Origin: VRUE01 sp963715625
GTDB taxonomy: Bacteria > Actinomycetota > Thermoleophilia > Solirubrobacterales > 70-9
Direction of reading: 5' to 3'
Length of the DNA: 64,000 nucleotides
Assembly: GCA_963715625.1 (NCBI GenBank)
Contig: OY970260.1
Coordinates: forward strand, 1,364,001 to 1,428,000
How positions within the stretch are numbered: the stretch's first letter is position 1; each line of letters opens with the position of its first letter. The notes below the pieces were generated by a model, which searched no databases, was not told the origin of the DNA, and was given only the letters and a program-made list of their open reading frames with translations. The translations under genes were made by a program, and so were the position numbers. Below, piece after piece: positions 59,826 to 64,000 of the stretch.

Positions 59826-61595
59826 TCAGGCGACGCTCAGGTACTCGTTGCTCTCCCGCAGCACCTCGGTCTCTCCAAAAGCGTTGACGCGCCCGTCGGC
59901 TATCACCAGGACGCTGTCGCACACGGCAAGCATGTTCAGGCGGTGGGTGACGATGATCAGCGTCAGCTCGGGGGCGATCTGCGACAGCGACTCCTGGATC
60001 AGCAGCTCCGAGCGGGGGTCCAGCGCGCTCGTCGGCTCGTCGAGGACGAGCACGTCGGGGGCGGCGGCGAGCGCCCGGGCCAGGCAGATGCGCTGCTGCT
60101 GGCCGCCGGAGATCGAGTCGGCGCGGGGGCCGATCGTGGTCTCATACCCGTTGCTCCAGCCGGCGATGTCCTCGTCGATGCGGGCGAGCTTGGCGGACCG
60201 TGCGATCGTCTCGTCGTCCACGTCCCTGAAGAACCGTATGTTGTCCGCGACCGATGCGTGCAGCAGCTGCGGTTCCTGGGGAACGTACGCGACCCTGCGG
60301 TGCCAGTCCCCCATCGTGAAATCCCGCGCCCGCACGCCGTTGACCGAGTAGGTTCCGTGATCGGGCTCCCTCAACCGCAGCAGGAGCTGGATCAGCGTTG
60401 ACTTCCCGGCTCCCGAGGGCCCGACTATGGCGACCGCCTCGCCGCGGCCGGTCTCGAAGTCGATCTGGGAGAGCACGGGTTCGCCGGGCCTGTAGGAGTA
60501 GGAGACGTCTTCGAAGGCGATCGTCTCGATCGTCGAGAGGGGTCGGTTCCCCGACACGGCGCGGTTGGCTTCGTAGCGGGCTGTCGCCTGACGAAGGCGG
60601 TCGACGAACGGGAAAGCCTGCAGGATGGTCTGGTAGGAGCTCTGAATCTGCTGGCCGTAGGTTCCCGCGCGCACCATTATCAGCACGACCGCCCCCAGGG
60701 ACCCGACGGCGACGCCGCCGGTCGCGTGCACGACGCCCAGGCCCCCCAAGACGGTGAGGTAGACGAGGGACTGGAAGAGCGCGGGGGTGAAGCGGTTGAC
60801 GAACGCCGCTCGCCGGAGCAGGCGGCGGGTGACGTCCACGAGGGCGGATATCCGGTCCACCTGGGCCTCGCCAACGCCGGAGACGTGGGTCTCTTCGGCC
60901 AGGCGCACGGCCTCGCTGATCCCGCTCGCCGAGTCGAGCTGCGCGCGCGACAGTTCGTGGGCGCTGCGGCGGCCGAGCGCGCTCAGTGGCCGCACCACGA
61001 CGACCAGGGCCAGGGCGACCACGACGACGATCCCGGCCACGACGGGGTTCAGCAGCAGCGCCGATATCACCAAGACGAGGAACGTGATCGACGACGTCAC
61101 GAGGCTCGCCAGCTGCACCGTGCCCGCGATCGCCTGCAGCGCCTGGCTGGTCATCATCTCCTGCAGGTGGCCCTCGCGGTCCTCCGACTGAAGTCCCCAC
61201 GAGGCTCGGGTGAAGGCGGAGAACAGGTCGATCCGCAGCTGCGCCTGTACCGTCGAAGCGAGCTGGGCCTGCATCATCGAGATCGCCGCCAGCAGGCCGA
61301 TTCGAGCGATCGCGAGCACCGCCCCCGCCCCGACCAGGGCGCCGATGGTCGGCTCCATGCTCAGGGGCCCGATGCCCACGTGCACGGTGTCCGAGCCGGA
61401 GACGAGCGCGGCCGCAACCTGGGCGACCATGGCGAGAATCGCCGCTTCGGCGATTCCGGAGAGCACGGCGGTCCCCGCCAGGCCGCCGATCAGCTTCGCG
61501 TGGCCCCTCGCCAGGGTTGGGAACTTGCGCCACACGGGTCGGGTGTCGGGATCGTCTCCGGGGGCGGTTGCCCCCGGGTGGCTCAGATCGACCAC
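59826..61595 (-). CDS. ABC exporter, fused permease and ATPase (MsbA-like)
   Basis: A 589-residue half-transporter: six helices in residues 30-320 (type I exporter fold), then an ATPase with Walker A GPSGAGKSTLIQLL, Q-loop YVPQEPQLLHASVADNIRFF, signature ISGGQQQRICLARALA, Walker B VLVLDEPTSALDP and switch His IIVTHRLNML. It probably homodimerises to flip a lipid-linked glycan or export a product of the cluster. It overlaps the upstream minus-strand sulfotransferase by 13 bases and converges with the plus-strand run. Confidence 0.93.
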   Translation of the reverse strand: MVDLSHPGATAPGDDPDTRPVWRKFPTLARGHAKLIGGLAGTAVLSGIAEAAILAMVAQVAAALVSGSDTVHVGIGPLSMEPTIGALVGAGAVLAIARIGLLAAISMMQAQLASTVQAQLRIDLFSAFTRASWGLQSEDREGHLQEMMTSQALQAIAGTVQLASLVTSSITFLVLVISALLLNPVVAGIVVVVALALVVVVRPLSALGRRSAHELSRAQLDSASGISEAVRLAEETHVSGVGEAQVDRISALVDVTRRLLRRAAFVNRFTPALFQSLVYLTVLGGLGVVHATGGVAVGSLGAVVLIMVRAGTYGQQIQSSYQTILQAFPFVDRLRQATARYEANRAVSGNRPLSTIETIAFEDVSYSYRPGEPVLSQIDFETGRGEAVAIVGPSGAGKSTLIQLLLRLREPDHGTYSVNGVRARDFTMGDWHRRVAYVPQEPQLLHASVADNIRFFRDVDDETIARSAKLARIDEDIAGWSNGYETTIGPRADSISGGQQQRICLARALAAAPDVLVLDEPTSALDPRSELLIQESLSQIAPELTLIIVTHRLNMLAVCDSVLVIADGRVNAFGETEVLRESNEYLSVA

Positions 61596-62431
61596 GATGC
61601 GAACCTCATGCCGGTGAGGTCGCGAAACCGGCTTGCCTCCCCGCGCAGCTCGTCCGCGAGCCTGGCGCGCAGGGCGTCGCCCAGGGCCGGGGCGCCGACC
61701 TTCTCGACCGGGAAGAGGCGGCTCGAGGAGAGGTAGCGCGCGACGCCGGGGGGCAGCCTCCTGGTCACCGGCGAGAGGGTGAACCAGAGGCGGGCGGCGG
61801 AAGGGGTCATGGTCTCCTTCGCCTCCGTGGCGTTCAGCTCCGTCTCGGTGTCCGCCGGCACCTCCGGGCTCACCTCGAGGAACCGCAGCACCTCGAGCAG
61901 CGTCGGGGCCCGGTGCCGGCGGAGGTCCACCTGGTCGATCACCAGGAAGCGCTCGCGGCCGAAGTGCTCAAGCCACTGTTCGAGCTGGGTCGCGTAGCGG
62001 CTGCCGGCGACGTAGCGGTTGCCGGGTTGGTCGAGGTCCATCAGGGCCCTGGCCAGGGTGGCGTGCTCGCGCATCGAGGCATACGCCTCGACCCAGTTGG
62101 CCACCACGCGGTCGATCGGTTCTCGGACGACGTAGACGAAGCGGGCGTCCGGGCAGGTCGAGGCGACGCGCTCGGGGATTCCCTGAACCACCGGGAAGCA
62201 GGTGTACCGCGTCGAGGACTCCCCCTTGATCGTCGCCTCGGGCGAGGAGAACATCTCGCCGTAGCTGTGCAGCTGGTCGCGCCACTCGGCCGTGGCGAAG
62301 ACCGCCGGCTCCTTGGGCTGCGACATCGAGATCTCCGGATGAGCATCGAGATAGCTGTGGAGGCTGGTCGTCCCGCTCTTCGCGGCCCCGATCACGAACA
62401 GGTTGGGCAGCACACGGGTAGACGTCTTCAT
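61583..62431 (-). CDS. sulfotransferase family protein
   Basis: A 282-residue sulfotransferase from ATG 62431. NLFVIGAAKSGTTSLHSYLD binds the phosphosulfate and FVYVVREPIDRVVANWVEAY the 3'-phosphate, both near their usual places. HPEISMSQPKEPAVFATAEW is the conserved block seen in bacterial glycan sulfotransferases. It is the third sulfotransferase in 11 kb and co-transcribed with the ABC exporter. An upstream in-frame extension to 62662 overlaps the divergent gene and is not used here. Confidence 0.89.
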   Translation of the reverse strand: MKTSTRVLPNLFVIGAAKSGTTSLHSYLDAHPEISMSQPKEPAVFATAEWRDQLHSYGEMFSSPEATIKGESSTRYTCFPVVQGIPERVASTCPDARFVYVVREPIDRVVANWVEAYASMREHATLARALMDLDQPGNRYVAGSRYATQLEQWLEHFGRERFLVIDQVDLRRHRAPTLLEVLRFLEVSPEVPADTETELNATEAKETMTPSAARLWFTLSPVTRRLPPGVARYLSSSRLFPVEKVGAPALGDALRARLADELRGEASRFRDLTGMRFASWSI

Positions 62432-62543
62432 CGCTCGTGAACCAAACGCCGCCGCTCCCGCCGAACTTTCAGGCACGTCATCCAAACGTCCAGGCGTGCG
62501 TGCGCGCACGCGGAACGCTGCGCCAGGCGCCGATGTACGGGGG

Positions 62544-64000
62544 GTGATTGGACGAAAAGGCAGGGATCGGGCCGCCCGCGCCTGCGGCATGCTGCTCGGG
62601 GGCCTGGCCGCGTCGCTGGTCCTCTGCGCCGGCGCCACGGCCGGAGCCCCGGTGACGGTCACGGACTACACCGATCCGGGCGAATCCGTGCAGTGGGGCC
62701 AGCGCTCGCACTGGAAGCAGCCGTGGCGCTCCTATCTCGACACGGTGCCCGCGGAGACCCTGCTCGACGCGATCGGCATCAACTTCAACGTGAAGCCGAA
62801 GCTGGCGGCCCCGACGGCGCGCCTGCTTGCCGGCCACGGCTTCAGGCGGGCGCGGGTCGAGGTCGGCTGGGGGTCGATCGACTACGACGACCCCACCCGG
62901 ATGAACGAGGCCGACCGCCGCAACCTCGAGACGACCCTTTCCGCGCTGCGCGACAACGGGATCAGGCCGCTGATCCTGCTCAACGCGAACCAGGGCAAGC
63001 CCTGCCCGGTCAGGCACGGCAGCCTGGTGCTGGCCGAGCCGGCACTGGCCGGCGCCACCGAGCTGCACGTCTTCCCGGGCGAGGTGGACGAGATCGTGCC
63101 CGGCCGGACCGGGATCGACAGCGACCGCCTCGCCGCCGGCACGCTCTTCGCCTCGGTCGAGGCCGACGGCACCGTCGGCCTCTCCAGGCCGCTGGATTCC
63201 GACCTCCCGGCCGGGCCGCTGGCCGTGGTCACGCTCCGCTACGAGCCGTTTCGCCCGGCCAAGCTCGCCGGCGGGGAGCCGAACCCCGCCTTCGAGCCGA
63301 CGATGCAGGGCTGGCTCAGGTACGTAGGAGCCGTGACCAGCGAGGCGGAGTCCATTCTCGGATCGGAAGAGTTCGACGTCGAGATCTGGAACGAGCTCAG
63401 CTTCGGCTCGGGCTTCCTCAACGCCAACGCCTACTACGAGCCGGACATCGAGTGGACCAGCGGCCGCAGCTACGGCGAGATCCTCTACCGGACCGTGGAC
63501 TACCTGCGCGACCCGGCGAACGGCGTCGCGGGAATCGGCATCGGCAACGGCTTCGCGAACCAGTCCCCCTGGTGGAGCGGCACCAAGAGCCACGTCGGGG
63601 TGACCGCGATCGACAAGCACCCGTACGCCGGCCGGCTCTCGTTTCCCGCAGAGGCCCAGGTCAACGGCAACCGCCCCCTGAACGGCCTCGGCGAACCGGC
63701 CTGGTGGAGGGACTCCGAGGGCGGGTATCACGAGCTGTTCACGCCGGCCTACGAGGCGTTCTTCCCCGAGTACTTCCTCTCCGCGATCCAGACCGAGACC
63801 CTGGCTCGCGACCTCTCGCCCTATCCCACCCCGATCCAGGGGACCCCGCACGGCCGCTACACGCACCCGCCCGGAGGCGACCCGCCGGAGATCTGGATCA
63901 CCGAGGTGAACCTTGGGCCGGGGAGCGGGCCGGCCCCGCGGGCGGAGATGAGCGACGCCGACCGGCGCCACATCGCGACCAAGAACGTCCTCCGCTACCT
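62544..64000 (+). CDS. secreted glycoside hydrolase (clan A, GH39-like), cut by the window edge
   Basis: The frame runs from GTG 62544 to the end of the window (at least 485 residues, no stop). A signal peptide (CGMLLGGLAASLVLCAGATA) precedes a TIM-barrel enzyme. The acid/base Glu is in FDVEIWNELSFGSGFLNANA near residue 280, and a second Glu, the likely nucleophile, in PPEIWITEVNLGPG near 455. GFRRARVEVGWGSIDYDD is the early barrel strand. An insert of about 70 residues (LVLAEPALAGATELHVFPGE) interrupts the N-terminal half. It may trim the glycan made by the neighbouring cluster. Divergent from the sulfotransferase gene. Confidence 0.82.
   Translation, partial: MIGRKGRDRAARACGMLLGGLAASLVLCAGATAGAPVTVTDYTDPGESVQWGQRSHWKQPWRSYLDTVPAETLLDAIGINFNVKPKLAAPTARLLAGHGFRRARVEVGWGSIDYDDPTRMNEADRRNLETTLSALRDNGIRPLILLNANQGKPCPVRHGSLVLAEPALAGATELHVFPGEVDEIVPGRTGIDSDRLAAGTLFASVEADGTVGLSRPLDSDLPAGPLAVVTLRYEPFRPAKLAGGEPNPAFEPTMQGWLRYVGAVTSEAESILGSEEFDVEIWNELSFGSGFLNANAYYEPDIEWTSGRSYGEILYRTVDYLRDPANGVAGIGIGNGFANQSPWWSGTKSHVGVTAIDKHPYAGRLSFPAEAQVNGNRPLNGLGEPAWWRDSEGGYHELFTPAYEAFFPEYFLSAIQTETLARDLSPYPTPIQGTPHGRYTHPPGGDPPEIWITEVNLGPGSGPAPRAEMSDADRRHIATKNVLRY

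Overview
The window is GC-rich, densely packed, double-stranded-coding actinobacterial DNA, most likely from the Thermoleophilia/Solirubrobacterales. The evidence is indirect: a secreted collagen-like protein that opens RLTYANLVSTLCLFLLV and continues with NSVGTQQLKNGAVT (a type I associate with that order), an Rv2578c-type radical SAM gene under a Gram-positive LexA box, a deazaflavin-type nitroreductase, many GTG/TTG starts, and a dnaX-ybaB-recR block near an SRP RNA. The chromosome part looks stable (tRNA-Val, SRP RNA, dnaX-ybaB-recR, pstSCAB, lysC and asd), with accessory modules scattered between.

Layout. 0-2.8 kb: a phd/vapC toxin-antitoxin pair with an intact IS1634-like element inserted at the vapC stop codon. 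2.8-11.6 kb: a LexA-box radical SAM gene, then (minus strand) an MFS exporter, an oligopeptide ABC transporter and an ATP-dependent DNA ligase in one overlapping run. 12-19 kb: an HD-GYP protein, an alcohol dehydrogenase, a GST-like protein, a pterin dehydratase, ArfB, a VOC protein, two more VapBC pairs, a nitroreductase and tRNA-Val. 19-28 kb: a CPA2 antiporter, a large-type SRP RNA, an ABC exporter, membrane proteins, dnaX, ybaB and recR. 28-31.4 kb: a degenerate GGDEF protein beside an MlrA-like MerR regulator, and an AAA/DUF4143 ATPase. 31.5-38.5 kb: phosphate uptake (pstS divergent from pstCAB) followed by three zinc-ribbon proteins, one a membrane-anchored phosphoesterase. 38.6-46.7 kb: a frameshifted ATPase, an FkbM methyltransferase, lysC, a decayed AbiE-like pair, asd and a second DUF4143 ATPase. 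46.7-50.3 kb: an ArsB/NhaD-type transporter with a CBS protein, a collagen-like protein and an ECF sigma factor. 50.5-64 kb: a surface-glycan type cluster with three sulfotransferases, a glycosyltransferase, a methyltransferase, a GMC oxidoreductase, an aldo/keto reductase, a nucleotidyltransferase, an ABC exporter and a truncated glycoside hydrolase.

The most striking feature is not a gene. About twenty hairpin-forming palindromes of 40-150 bp lie across the window and sort by arm sequence into at least seven families, most with two or three copies. They sit just after stop codons or between co-transcribed genes, and several lie in frame inside real genes: the DNA ligase, dnaX, a large membrane protein, the N-terminus of an ABC permease and the C-terminus of the radical SAM protein. 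Homologous copies in intergenic DNA show that these are spreading elements rather than gene-specific structures. This resembles the protein-coding palindromic elements described in Rickettsia, but I know of no description in this group.

A second theme is small ATPase and toxin-antitoxin modules with conspicuous AT-rich operators. The two DUF4143 ATPases each have tandem palindromes at a spacing of about 22 bp running up to the start codon, with different sequences at each locus. Three genes (near 39385, 50685 and 58320) read as single-base frameshifts, so either decay or assembly error should be kept in mind.
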